A DNA stretch of 34,113 nucleotides. Source: UBA1822 sp963615055. GTDB taxonomy: Bacteria > Bacillota > Negativicutes > Veillonellales > Dialisteraceae. The notes beneath the pieces are model-generated. The model saw only the letters and a list, made by a program, of their open reading frames with translations, was not told the origin of the DNA and did not search any database. The stretch's first letter is position 1, and the number at the start of each line of letters is the position of its first letter. A program made the translations under genes and the position numbers. Positions 23,205-30,918 of this stretch are shown one piece after another. The stretch spans positions 1 through 34,113 of the forward strand of contig CAVEFO010000016.1 in NCBI GenBank assembly GCA_963615055.1, given 5' to 3'.

Positions 23205-23720
23205 ATGCAAAACGAAGCATTGGAATCGCTTTCCAAAGAAGAACTGATTGCACTCATCTCGATGTACGCCAAAAATTGGCTGGCGCATGACGGCGTGTGG
23301 TTTCAATCCGTCGAGCGCCGGTACGGCATGGCAGAAGCCGTCCGTCACGATGAAGAAGCATGGCGGCGTTTCACGGTGATTGAGGCGACGCGCATCAAAG
23401 AATTTTTGAAACTGCCGGCGCGCCCCGGACTGGACGGATTGGAGAAAGCGCTACATTTTCGTTTCTATGGAAATTTGAATCGGCACGAATGTATCCACGC
23501 AGGAAATACGCTCATCTACCGCAATTTGGATTGTCGCGTGCAGACGGCGCGGAAACGAAAAGGAATGCCCTATCATCCCTGCAAATCCGTCGGCCTCTTG
23601 GAATACAGCGGCTTTGCCGAAACAATTGACGACCGCATCCGCTGCCGCTGCCTCAGCTGCTATCCGGACGTGACGGAAACGCCCGACGGCTGCGCGTGGG
23701 AATTTACCATAGAAGAATAA
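23205..23720 (+). CDS. DUF6125-family protein
   Basis: This 171-aa soluble protein begins with a helical part containing LIALISMYAKNWLAHDGVWF and VERRYGMAEAVRHDEEAW, the pattern I associate with the DUF6125 family, whose function I do not know. The C-terminal half is Cys-rich: a HECIHAG motif, then CKSVG and RCRCLSCYPD, which could bind a metal. A substrate-binding or metal-sensing role is possible but unproven. The ATG at 23205 follows AAGGAGG at 5 nt. It is monocistronic and ends in a strong terminator. I see no confident promoter in the folded block upstream. Confidence 0.82.
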   Translation: MQNEALESLSKEELIALISMYAKNWLAHDGVWFQSVERRYGMAEAVRHDEEAWRRFTVIEATRIKEFLKLPARPGLDGLEKALHFRFYGNLNRHECIHAGNTLIYRNLDCRVQTARKRKGMPYHPCKSVGLLEYSGFAETIDDRIRCRCLSCYPDVTETPDGCAWEFTIEE

Positions 23721-23722
23721 GA

Positions 23723-23767
23723 AACTCCCGGATTCGATACCGATGGCGTCAAATCCGGGAGTTTTTT
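23723..23767. terminator. Bidirectional terminator between DUF6125 and cupin genes
   Basis: AACTCCCGGATT (23723-23734) pairs perfectly with AATCCGGGAGTT (23752-23763), 12 bp, followed by TTTT. It lies between convergent genes and probably serves both. Confidence 0.88.
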
Positions 23768-23780
23768 GTTGAAAAAATTT

Positions 23781-24677
23781 TTATTTTACCGCTCTGTATT
23801 CCGTTTCCGGAAAATCATCCCACGTGACATCGTGGTTGTCTTCCGGATTGATGGCGATATGCGCGAAAGAACTATCGGGCGCGGCGCCGTGCCAATGCAT
23901 CACGCCCGGCGGGCAGAAGACGACGTCGCCCGGGTGCAGGATTTCCACGGCGCCGCCCTTGATCTGATGGAGGCCGATGCCGTCGATCGCGATCAAGACT
24001 TGCCCCGTCTTGTGGCTGTGCCATTTGTTGTAGGTGCCTTTCGGAAACGCGACGTAAGTCCATTCCGGCGAGCCGGCGGCGTTTGGCGTGGTCAAAATTT
24101 TTCCCACATACACCGGCCGATTGAAGTTTGGGGAAACAAATTCTTGCAGCGAATCGCCGAAGAGGAAACTGCGCGACAATTCGTTTCTCGGCGCGTCGCG
24201 CCCTTGCGCCGCAGGTGTCCTTTCGTATTCTTCTTCGGCCAGCGGGCCGACATGTGCCGAAAGTCCTTCCGGTGCTTTCCACCGGCTGTCATAGATGACG
24301 AATTGCTGAAACGCGGCATTTTTCGTCGCGCCGTGAAAATGGCTGACGCCGGCCGGAATTTGCACCACGTCGCCCGGGCGAATCAAAATAGGCGCTTTCC
24401 CCCATTCTTGATACAGCCCCGTCCCGGCAATCCCGACGACTGTCATGGCGCCGTGCGTATGCCAACCGCTGTGGCTGCCGGCTTCAAAGCTGATTACATT
24501 GGCCTGCGGCAGGCGGTATGTATCATCGGTTGAAATTAAGTCACGACGATACACCGTCCCGACGAAACGATTCGACACATCCGTCCCGACGGGCAATGGA
24601 AACGCACCGAGTTCCGCCGCCCGGTTCACCGACCAGAGCGATGTACAAAGTACCAAACAAATGAGAAGCTTAAGCAT
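23781..24677 (-). CDS. Secreted bicupin protein
   Basis: This 298-aa protein begins with a signal peptide (MLKLLICLVLCTSLWSVNRA) and carries two cupin domains. The first has GWHTHGAMTVVGIAGTG and a later PGDVVQIPAGVSHFHGA. The second has KWHSHKTGQVLIAIDG and PGDVVFCPPGVMHWHGA. Both keep the His residues that bind a metal in cupins. The substrate is unknown. Similar cupins often lie near alpha/beta hydrolases, carboxymuconolactone decarboxylase-like proteins and LysR regulators, as partly seen here. The ATG at 24677 is preceded by an AAAGGGATG-like site. It is the second gene after the hydrolase, separated by the repeat array at 24724-24935. Confidence 0.87.
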   Translation of the reverse strand: MLKLLICLVLCTSLWSVNRAAELGAFPLPVGTDVSNRFVGTVYRRDLISTDDTYRLPQANVISFEAGSHSGWHTHGAMTVVGIAGTGLYQEWGKAPILIRPGDVVQIPAGVSHFHGATKNAAFQQFVIYDSRWKAPEGLSAHVGPLAEEEYERTPAAQGRDAPRNELSRSFLFGDSLQEFVSPNFNRPVYVGKILTTPNAAGSPEWTYVAFPKGTYNKWHSHKTGQVLIAIDGIGLHQIKGGAVEILHPGDVVFCPPGVMHWHGAAPDSSFAHIAINPEDNHDVTWDDFPETEYRAVK

Positions 24678-24723
24678 ATTATTTTCATCCCTTTCTCTTA
24701 TCTTTTCCCTTTCTGCCGCCTAC

Positions 24724-24935
24724 AGAAACCGTAGACCGTTGTCCGTTGTCCGTGAACCGTGAACCGTCCGTCACATTCTATGTATCACATCATTTCTCAT
24801 GCGCGGTAAACGGATAACGGATAACGGCGCCCCGTGAACCGTCCATCACATTCTATGACGCACATGATTTCTCATGCTCGGTTAACGGATAACGGTAAAC
24901 GGTAAACGGATAACGGAAAGCGGAGACAGCGTCTT
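24724..24935. repeat. Tandem palindromic units built from CCGT/ACGG words
   Basis: Two 64-bp units at 24757-24820 and 24832-24895 match at 57 of 64 positions, with a 75-bp period. Each starts with CCGTGAACCGTCC and ends with ACGGATAACGG, which are nearly complementary, so each can fold as a hairpin. Outside the units the words continue, as CCGTTGT copies on the left and GGTAAACGGATAACGG on the right. There is no gene here. The array separates the hydrolase and the cupin genes and overlaps the hydrolase stop region. Confidence 0.8.
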
Positions 24936-27054
24936 ACAAATTGTCACCGAAGAAAACTTTGAGCGCCTCGACGGCCTTGTCCACGTATTCCGGGACCCAG
25001 TACGTCCGAATGTGACTGGCGCCCGGAATTAAGACCAGTTCCTTTTTCTTCGTGCCGATGGCCTTTTCGTATGCGGCCTCCGTCATGTAGAGCGTGTCCG
25101 CCTTTTCTCCGGCCAACATGAGAAGCGGCTGATTGATGAGATCCATCCGATCCTCCACATCAAAAGCCATCAGTTTCATAAAAGATTCCGTAGTATAGCT
25201 GCCCGTTGCGTTCGGGTGGCGGTGCGACAGGCCGTAATACTCGATCCCGTCCCGGTAGAGCGTGTTTTCCGGAAGCTCCTCCATCTTTTGACGAAGCTCG
25301 TCATCCGTGGCATGCGGCGGCAAAAATCCTTCGTACAAAATCTCGCCGCGAAGCGCCCTATTTCTGGCATCGGCCGCTTTGGCAAGCCTTGTCGGAATGC
25401 CCGCAATGTCCGCGTCCTGAAATCCGTTTCGTCTCACCCTGCCGGAATTGAACATGGAGAGCGTGGCGACCGCTTTGATGCGTTTGTCCGTCTGCGCCGC
25501 CGCCAAGGTGTAGCCGCCCCCGCCGCAAATCCCAAGCGATGCGATGCGTTCGGGATCGACTTTCGGAAGCGTCGAAAGATAATCCACCATGCCGCTGATA
25601 TCCTCGATGCGATTCGCCGGATAATCCCGCAGCCGCGGCTCTCCCCCGCTCGCTCCCTGATAGCGCGCGTCGCAGGCCAGCGCGATATAGCCGAGCTCCG
25701 CCAGACGCTGGGCATACAACCCGGCCACCTGCTCCTTGCTGCCGCCGTTCGGATGCGCGACCGTCACCGCCGCATAGCGCTTCTCGCTCGTTTCTTCGTA
25801 ATCCGCCGGCAAATACAAATTCGCCGCCACGCGGATTCCATCCACTTCATACGCGACCGGCCGGATTTGCACCCTTCCCGGCACATTTTCCGTCAACGCG
25901 TTTCCGTACACCAGCCCGAAAGGATTCCCGTTTCCGGTCGCCGCTTGCTTTTCAAAATCCATTGTCTTTATGCCTCCCTGTTTCGCCAAACCTTTTTCTT
26001 GCATCCACCGATCCATCACATCGGCCACATCCTTATTATTCAAATCCGCCATCAGGAAATGCGTATTTCCCCGAATCCCGATATCCGGCAGGTACACGAC
26101 CTCGACGTCGCCACCGTGCCGCTTCATGACCGCTTCCCACTTCTTGGCCAAATTCAGCCGCACCCGCCAATTATCCAGCCCCCAATGGACATCCGGCTCG
26201 CTCCCGGTCTTAATATTGTCGCCGAAATACACCACCATGGGAATCTGCAAAAGTTTCCGGAAATCCTCATCACTGACCTCCATTCCGGCCGCCGGAAACG
26301 GGCTGATCGTCGCTTCCGTCTCCGGCACTTCGCCCTTAGGAAAAGGAAACGTCCCGGGTTCCAGCGCTATGACGCCCTTCACCTTATCGGACCGCGCCGC
26401 TGCCAGCCATCCCGGGCCGCCGCCCGCCGAATGCGTGACCAAGACACCGTCACCCGCTTTTTCCATGACGGAAACCATCGCCTCCGCCACCAAAGCTACG
26501 TCAAACGCTCCGGTATCGGGCGTCATTTGATAGAAAAATTGCGCCCGCGACTCCGCATCACGCGGCACCGCCACATTCTCGTAAATCTCCGGCCAACGTC
26601 CGATACGGAAATTGTCATACCAAAGCTGATCCTGCGGCGTCGCCGAAAGCGTGGCCGGCACCGTGGAATTTCCGGCCCGTCCCCGCCGTGGCTCATCCAC
26701 AATGAATGTCTTGTACCCTTTCGCCAAGAAAATATTTTGGAAACCGTCTCGCCCGTCCGGCGTTGTCTCCCACGTCTTGCCCGATTGACCGTATCCGTGC
26801 AAAAAGATCAGCGCCGTCTCTTTGGCCGGAAGCGGCTCTTGCCAAAATACATACGCGGCATCGCCGTGCAGCGTTTCCCCGTCGAAATTCGTCGGCTCCT
26901 CGTCCTTGTACACACCGGGCGCCGTCACGACCTTCCCGCCGGCAAAGAAACTCCCCTGCCCCGCCAAAGTCACCGGCGTATCCATCGCCGCCGCCGTCCC
27001 CGTCCCAATCAGACAAGCCGCCAAAATCGCCAACACATTTCTTTTCTTCTTCAT
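24934..27054 (-). CDS. Secreted double alpha/beta hydrolase
   Basis: This 706-aa protein has a signal peptide (about 1-23, MKKKRNVLAILAACLIGTGT) and two consecutive alpha/beta-hydrolase domains. The first (about 45-360) has LIFLHGYGQSGKTW and a nucleophile elbow around Ser209 in THSAGGG. The second (about 380-706) resembles the YcjY family: VAHPNGGSKEQ, a nucleophile elbow GICGGGGY with Cys510 instead of Ser, and a late Asp (AGEKAD) and His (GASHIR). The Cys nucleophile recalls dienelactone hydrolase. The substrate is unknown. The ATG at 27054 follows GGGAGG; 20 upstream codons lack a signal peptide and are rejected. It is divergent from lysR. Confidence 0.9.
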   Translation of the reverse strand: MKKKRNVLAILAACLIGTGTAAAMDTPVTLAGQGSFFAGGKVVTAPGVYKDEEPTNFDGETLHGDAAYVFWQEPLPAKETALIFLHGYGQSGKTWETTPDGRDGFQNIFLAKGYKTFIVDEPRRGRAGNSTVPATLSATPQDQLWYDNFRIGRWPEIYENVAVPRDAESRAQFFYQMTPDTGAFDVALVAEAMVSVMEKAGDGVLVTHSAGGGPGWLAAARSDKVKGVIALEPGTFPFPKGEVPETEATISPFPAAGMEVSDEDFRKLLQIPMVVYFGDNIKTGSEPDVHWGLDNWRVRLNLAKKWEAVMKRHGGDVEVVYLPDIGIRGNTHFLMADLNNKDVADVMDRWMQEKGLAKQGGIKTMDFEKQAATGNGNPFGLVYGNALTENVPGRVQIRPVAYEVDGIRVAANLYLPADYEETSEKRYAAVTVAHPNGGSKEQVAGLYAQRLAELGYIALACDARYQGASGGEPRLRDYPANRIEDISGMVDYLSTLPKVDPERIASLGICGGGGYTLAAAQTDKRIKAVATLSMFNSGRVRRNGFQDADIAGIPTRLAKAADARNRALRGEILYEGFLPPHATDDELRQKMEELPENTLYRDGIEYYGLSHRHPNATGSYTTESFMKLMAFDVEDRMDLINQPLLMLAGEKADTLYMTEAAYEKAIGTKKKELVLIPGASHIRTYWVPEYVDKAVEALKVFFGDNL

Positions 27055-27236
27055 TCTGTCATCCTCCCGACAAAACAAATCTTCCGAGTCCTGCGTTTCT
27101 ACGCGCCAAACCATGGAAAAAAGAAATCGAATCCGATATAATACAAAATAATGCTATTTCCCCGATTCGAGTTTTCTTCCTTTTCGTTTTACCCTATTCT
27201 ACCCGCTTGCCTGATAAAAATACACTGCCAATCCCG

Positions 27237-27265
27237 TATACTGCTATAATTGAAATTTATACTGC
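27237..27265 (+). promoter_or_regulatory. lysR promoter with candidate operator repeats
   Basis: TATAAT at 27245-27250 is preceded by TG one base upstream, an extended -10. The octamer TATACTGC occurs at 27237-27244 and again at 27258-27265, exactly 21 bp (two helical turns) apart, flanking the -10. This suits binding by the LysR protein. The rest of the divergent gap (27055-27236) is AT-rich without further clear signals. Confidence 0.5.
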
Positions 27266-27277
27266 AAGGAGGACCCC

Positions 27278-28129
27278 ATGATTGAGCTATACCGATTGAA
27301 ACAATTCATCGAATTTGCCAAAACCGGCACCCTACTCAAAGCCGCCGAACAGCTGCACCTTTCCCAGCCGGCCCTCTCCCGCAACATGGCGGCGCTGGAA
27401 GATGAGCTCGGCATCCGCCTTTTTGTCCGCCGCAAAAACAAATTGGAACTCAATGACACCGGCCGATACGTCTTGACGCTGGCGACGACGCTTTTGGACG
27501 AAGCCGAGGCTCTCCCCGGCAAAGCACGAGAATTCGATCGGCGGCTCAGCACTGTTTCCCTCGGCGTCTGCGCCCCCGCGCCCATCTGGTTTCTGACGCC
27601 TCTCATCGCCGACGCCTTCCCACACATGACACTCGCCACCGAAATGAAAGATGTTTCCGAACTTCTCCCCGCCCTTTCCCGAAGCGAATATCAACTGGTC
27701 GCGACGAATCAAAAACCCGAAAACGACGATTTTTATTTCATCGAATGCGGAAAAGAACGCCTCAAATTCGCCCTCCCGCCCCATCATCGCTACAAGAACC
27801 GGAAGACACTTTCTTTCGCGGATATCAACGGCGAACCCATTCTCATTTTTCACAAAATCGGATTCTGGAATCTCGTCCGAGAAAAACTCCCCGACTCCCG
27901 CTTCCTGACCCAAGACGACGCCACCAATTTCGACGAACTGATCAAAGCCTCCTCCCTGACATACTTCACCACCGATCAGGCAGAAAAATACCTAAACAGA
28001 AACGACGGCCGCCCCCACATCCCCATCTCCGACCCGGAATCCGTCGCGACCTACTACCTAGTCTGCCGCGCCGCCGAAAAAGAAACCTTCCGCCCTCTCT
28101 TCCGCACCGTGTCCCAAAGAAACAAATAA
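27278..28129 (+). CDS. LysR-family transcriptional regulator
   Basis: This 283-aa protein has the N-terminal winged HTH typical of LysR (LLKAAEQLHLSQPALSRNM at about 19-37, then LEDELGIRLFVRRKNKL) and a C-terminal effector-binding domain from about residue 90. It should bind DNA as a dimer or tetramer and respond to an unknown small ligand. It is transcribed divergently from the secreted hydrolase, the standard arrangement for a LysR regulator and its target, so control of the hydrolase-cupin pair is likely. The ATG at 27278 follows CAAGGAGG. The 3' end meets a strong terminator. Confidence 0.93.
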   Translation: MIELYRLKQFIEFAKTGTLLKAAEQLHLSQPALSRNMAALEDELGIRLFVRRKNKLELNDTGRYVLTLATTLLDEAEALPGKAREFDRRLSTVSLGVCAPAPIWFLTPLIADAFPHMTLATEMKDVSELLPALSRSEYQLVATNQKPENDDFYFIECGKERLKFALPPHHRYKNRKTLSFADINGEPILIFHKIGFWNLVREKLPDSRFLTQDDATNFDELIKASSLTYFTTDQAEKYLNRNDGRPHIPISDPESVATYYLVCRAAEKETFRPLFRTVSQRNK

Positions 28130-28131
28130 AA

Positions 28132-28178
28132 AAATCCGTGTGACATCTCCGAAAAGAAAACCGTCACACGGATTTTTT
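28132..28178 (+). terminator. Terminator of lysR
   Basis: AAATCCGTGTGAC (28132-28144) and GTCACACGGATTT (28163-28175) form a perfect 13-bp stem with an 18-nt loop, followed by T residues. Confidence 0.93.
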
Positions 28179-28186
28179 GTATGAAA

Positions 28187-28244
28187 TTTATAAAATGCGC
28201 CGCAGCCGTCACTTAAAACTAACGGCTAGCAGCTTAAAACTAAC
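28187..28244. repeat. Dispersed repeat with iterated CTTAAAACTAAC words
   Basis: The segment 28187-28213, including GCCGCAGCCGTCACT, closely matches 33648-33672 with one 2-nt gap and two changes. It is followed by two copies of CTTAAAACTAAC at 28212-28223 and 28233-28244, 21 bp apart. Nothing coding is visible in 28179-28338. Confidence 0.55.
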
Positions 28245-28332
28245 AACTTTCTTGCGCCTGCCGCAAAAGCACAGCACAAAACAACCGGCCCCCTCATCTC
28301 TATCTTGCTCCACTTCTCATCTCACACGCCAC

Positions 28333-28364
28333 AAAAAAAAGAGAAGCCACAGCCGGCCTCTCTT
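28333..28364 (-). terminator. Terminator of the hslO-mtaD operon
   Basis: Just after the mtaD stop, the minus strand reads AAGAGAGGCC, a 6-nt loop, GGCTTCTCTT and a run of T residues. The 10-bp stem has one G-U pair. Confidence 0.85.
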
Positions 28365-28374
28365 CCCTCTTTCC

Positions 28375-29661
28375 TCATTGATTTTTGAACGCGTACAATT
28401 TTTTCGTCACCCTTGCGACTTCGGCAGCAAGTTTCTCCGTATCGATTGTCGTGAGTTCTTTTTTGCGCATGACGACGCGTCCGTTGATAAGGACGGTGTC
28501 GACGTCCATGGAGTTCGCCGCGTAGACGGAAAGGGACACGCTGTCCAAGGTCGGCTGCCAGTGGAGGCCGCTGCGGTCGACGAGGATGATGTCGGCCAAG
28601 TTTCCTTCGGCGAGCTCGCCCAAATCGTCGTAGCCCAAGCATTTCGCGCCTTCTTTTGTCGCCATGTCGAGCGCGTCTTTGGCGGTGACGGCGAAGGGAT
28701 CGAGTTCGTTGGCTTTGTGGATGAGCGCGGCGAGGCGCATTTCCGCGAACATATCGAGTTTGTTGTTACTGGAAGCGCCGTCCGTGCCGAGGCCGACGGT
28801 GACGCCCGCTTTTCTCATCTTGGTGACGGGCGCGAAACCGGAGGCGAGTTTCAGATTGCTGCCCGGATTGTGCGCGACGCAGACGTGTTTCTCCGCCAAA
28901 ATGGAAATATCTTCGTCCGTCACGTGCACGCAATGCGCGGCAAGCGTCGGCGCGTCGAAAAGTCCGATGTCGGCCATGTGACGAATGGGCGTCACGCCGT
29001 GGCGGGCAATGCAAGTCTCGACCTCCCCTTTCGTTTCCGACAGGTGAATATGAATCGGAATCCCGTGTGTGAGCGCCGCGTCCCGCACTTTCCGAAGATA
29101 ATCCGCGGGGCAGGTGTACGGGGCGTGCGGTCCCAACATGACGTGAATGAGGCCGTCCGCCGCGCCGTTCCAATTTTTATAAAATGAAATATTTTCGGCA
29201 AGCGCCGCTTCTCCCGTCGGTGCGACACCGGCAAGGCCGCGGGCGATGTTTCCGCGCATCCCGATATCCTGCGCCGCGCGCGCCGTCGCTTCGACGAACA
29301 TATACATATCGCAGAAAGCCGTCGCGCCGCCGCGAATCATTTCCGCAAAGGCGTGGAGCGACCCCCAATAGACAATGTCATCGTCCAGATGTTCCTCGGC
29401 CGGCCAAATCATCGTCTGCAGCCAGTCCATAAGCGCCAAATCGTCCGCGTAGCTCCGGAAGAGAATCATGGCCGAATGGGTGTGCGTATCGATGAGACCC
29501 GGCAGCGCGAGCATATTGTTTCCTTCGATGATCTCGTCGATCCCCTCCGTCGGGGCGTCTTGAGGAAACGCCGCGATTCGCTGTCCGTCAATCAAAATAT
29601 TTTGATGTTCGTGAGCCTTCCCCGCGCGGTAGACGGCCACGTCTTTGATGAGAGTTTTCAT
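28375..29661 (-). CDS. mtaD: 5'-methylthioadenosine / S-adenosylhomocysteine deaminase
   Basis: This 428-aa amidohydrolase deaminates adenosine-type nucleosides such as 5'-methylthioadenosine, S-adenosylhomocysteine or 5'-deoxyadenosine. Metal-binding motifs are clear: DTHTH (His60, His62), HIHLSE, AAHCVH and GTDGASSNN. The start at 29661 follows AAGGAGG. It is the last gene of the operon, 12 nt after ahcY. In this context it may turn S-adenosylhomocysteine into S-inosylhomocysteine, as in methanogens, or act on methylthioadenosine. The exact substrate cannot be read from sequence. Length is normal for the family. Confidence 0.93.
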   Translation of the reverse strand: MKTLIKDVAVYRAGKAHEHQNILIDGQRIAAFPQDAPTEGIDEIIEGNNMLALPGLIDTHTHSAMILFRSYADDLALMDWLQTMIWPAEEHLDDDIVYWGSLHAFAEMIRGGATAFCDMYMFVEATARAAQDIGMRGNIARGLAGVAPTGEAALAENISFYKNWNGAADGLIHVMLGPHAPYTCPADYLRKVRDAALTHGIPIHIHLSETKGEVETCIARHGVTPIRHMADIGLFDAPTLAAHCVHVTDEDISILAEKHVCVAHNPGSNLKLASGFAPVTKMRKAGVTVGLGTDGASSNNKLDMFAEMRLAALIHKANELDPFAVTAKDALDMATKEGAKCLGYDDLGELAEGNLADIILVDRSGLHWQPTLDSVSLSVYAANSMDVDTVLINGRVVMRKKELTTIDTEKLAAEVARVTKKLYAFKNQ

Positions 29662-29673
29662 GCGCGCCTCCTT

Positions 29674-30918
29674 TTACGCTTGCGCCAAATAGGCTTTTTG
29701 TACGTCCGTCAGAGAATCGATGGAAACGCCCATAGATGCCAGTTTCATTTGCGCGACTCGGTCATCGATCTCGCGCGGCAGGAGCCACAATTTTTTCTCC
29801 ATGTCCGCGCCGTGCTCGGTCAAATACACGGCTGAAAGCGCTTGCATCGCAAAGGAGAGATCCATGATTTCCGCCGGATGGCCGTCGCCCGCCGCCAAAT
29901 TCACGAGGCGTCCTTCCGCCATGAGATAGACCGTCTTGCCATTGGCCAGCACATAGCCTTCGATGTTTTTCCGCGCTTCAAAATGCGACGTACAAATCCG
30001 TTCCAAATCTTTGCGCGACACTTCCACATCGAAATGGCCGGCGTTCGCGCAGATGGCGCCGTCTTTCATTTTCAAAAAATGCGGCTCGCAAATCACATCG
30101 ATGTCGCCAGTAACCGTCAGAAAAATATCGCCGATTTCCGCCGCTTTTTCCATCGGCAGCACGGTGAAACCGTCGAAGACCGCCTCAATCGCTTTGATGG
30201 GATCGACTTCCGTGACGACGACGCGCGCGCCGAGCCCTTTCGCCCGCATCGCACAGCCTTTGCCGCACCAGCCGTAGCCGCAAATGACCGCCGTTTTCCC
30301 CGTGACCGTCAGATTCGTGCTGCGAATGATGCCGTCCCACGCCGACTGGCCCGTGCCGTAGCGATTGTCGAAAAGATATTTGCAATACGAGTCATTCACG
30401 GCAATCATCGGAAATTCCAGTTTCCCGGCTTTCTCCAAATTCCGCAGACGGTGAATGCCCGTCGTCGTTTCCTCCGATCCGCCCAAAAGCCGCTCTTTCG
30501 CGTCCCGGCGCTCCGTGTGGAGCAAATGCACCAAATCGCCGCCGTCGTCGATGATGATATGCGGCTTGTGATCGAGCGCTCTATGCAGAAACATCGTGTA
30601 TTCTTCGTCCGTGCAGCCGTGCCACGCGTAGACCGTGACGCCTTCTGCGACGAGCGCGGCCGCGATGGGATCCTGCGTCGAGAGCGGATTGCTCCCCGTC
30701 ACGACGACATCCGCGCCGCCGGCCTTGAGCGTCAGCGCCAGATACGCCGTCTTCGCCTCCAAATGAATGGACATGACGATGGTTTTCCCGGCAAAAATTT
30801 GTTTCGAGACAAAATCGCGCCGCAGCTCCCGCAGCACGGGCATGAACGCTTCGACCCAACGAATGCGTTGCTTTCCTTCGGCGGCAAGCGTGATATCGCG
30901 AATCATGGATTCATTCAT
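29674..30918 (-). CDS. ahcY: Adenosylhomocysteinase
   Basis: This 414-aa NAD-dependent enzyme splits S-adenosylhomocysteine to adenosine and homocysteine. Recognised segments are GSNPLSTQD, DDGGDLVHLLH, GSEETTTGIHRL, NDSYCKYLFDNRYGTGQS and the dinucleotide site VICGYGWCGKGCA. It is the shorter archaeal/Thermotoga-like type, without the insertion and the C-terminal KPDHYRY tail of long bacterial enzymes. The ATG at 30918 follows AAAGGAG and overlaps the mtnA stop by 8 nt. Next to the deaminase MtaD, a preference for S-inosylhomocysteine is worth considering, because relatives in methanogens use that substrate. Confidence 0.94.
   Translation of the reverse strand: MNESMIRDITLAAEGKQRIRWVEAFMPVLRELRRDFVSKQIFAGKTIVMSIHLEAKTAYLALTLKAGGADVVVTGSNPLSTQDPIAAALVAEGVTVYAWHGCTDEEYTMFLHRALDHKPHIIIDDGGDLVHLLHTERRDAKERLLGGSEETTTGIHRLRNLEKAGKLEFPMIAVNDSYCKYLFDNRYGTGQSAWDGIIRSTNLTVTGKTAVICGYGWCGKGCAMRAKGLGARVVVTEVDPIKAIEAVFDGFTVLPMEKAAEIGDIFLTVTGDIDVICEPHFLKMKDGAICANAGHFDVEVSRKDLERICTSHFEARKNIEGYVLANGKTVYLMAEGRLVNLAAGDGHPAEIMDLSFAMQALSAVYLTEHGADMEKKLWLLPREIDDRVAQMKLASMGVSIDSLTDVQKAYLAQA

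Noticed and set aside
23061..23348. 95-codon minus-strand open frame across the folded block and DUF6125
   Set aside because: It is antisense to a well-supported gene and otherwise covers hairpin DNA; similar translated repeats are often mis-annotated as hypothetical proteins.
24757..24895. Possible CRISPR array
   Set aside because: There are only two units of 64 bp separated by 11 bp, each self-complementary and word-iterated, with no spacers and no cas genes.
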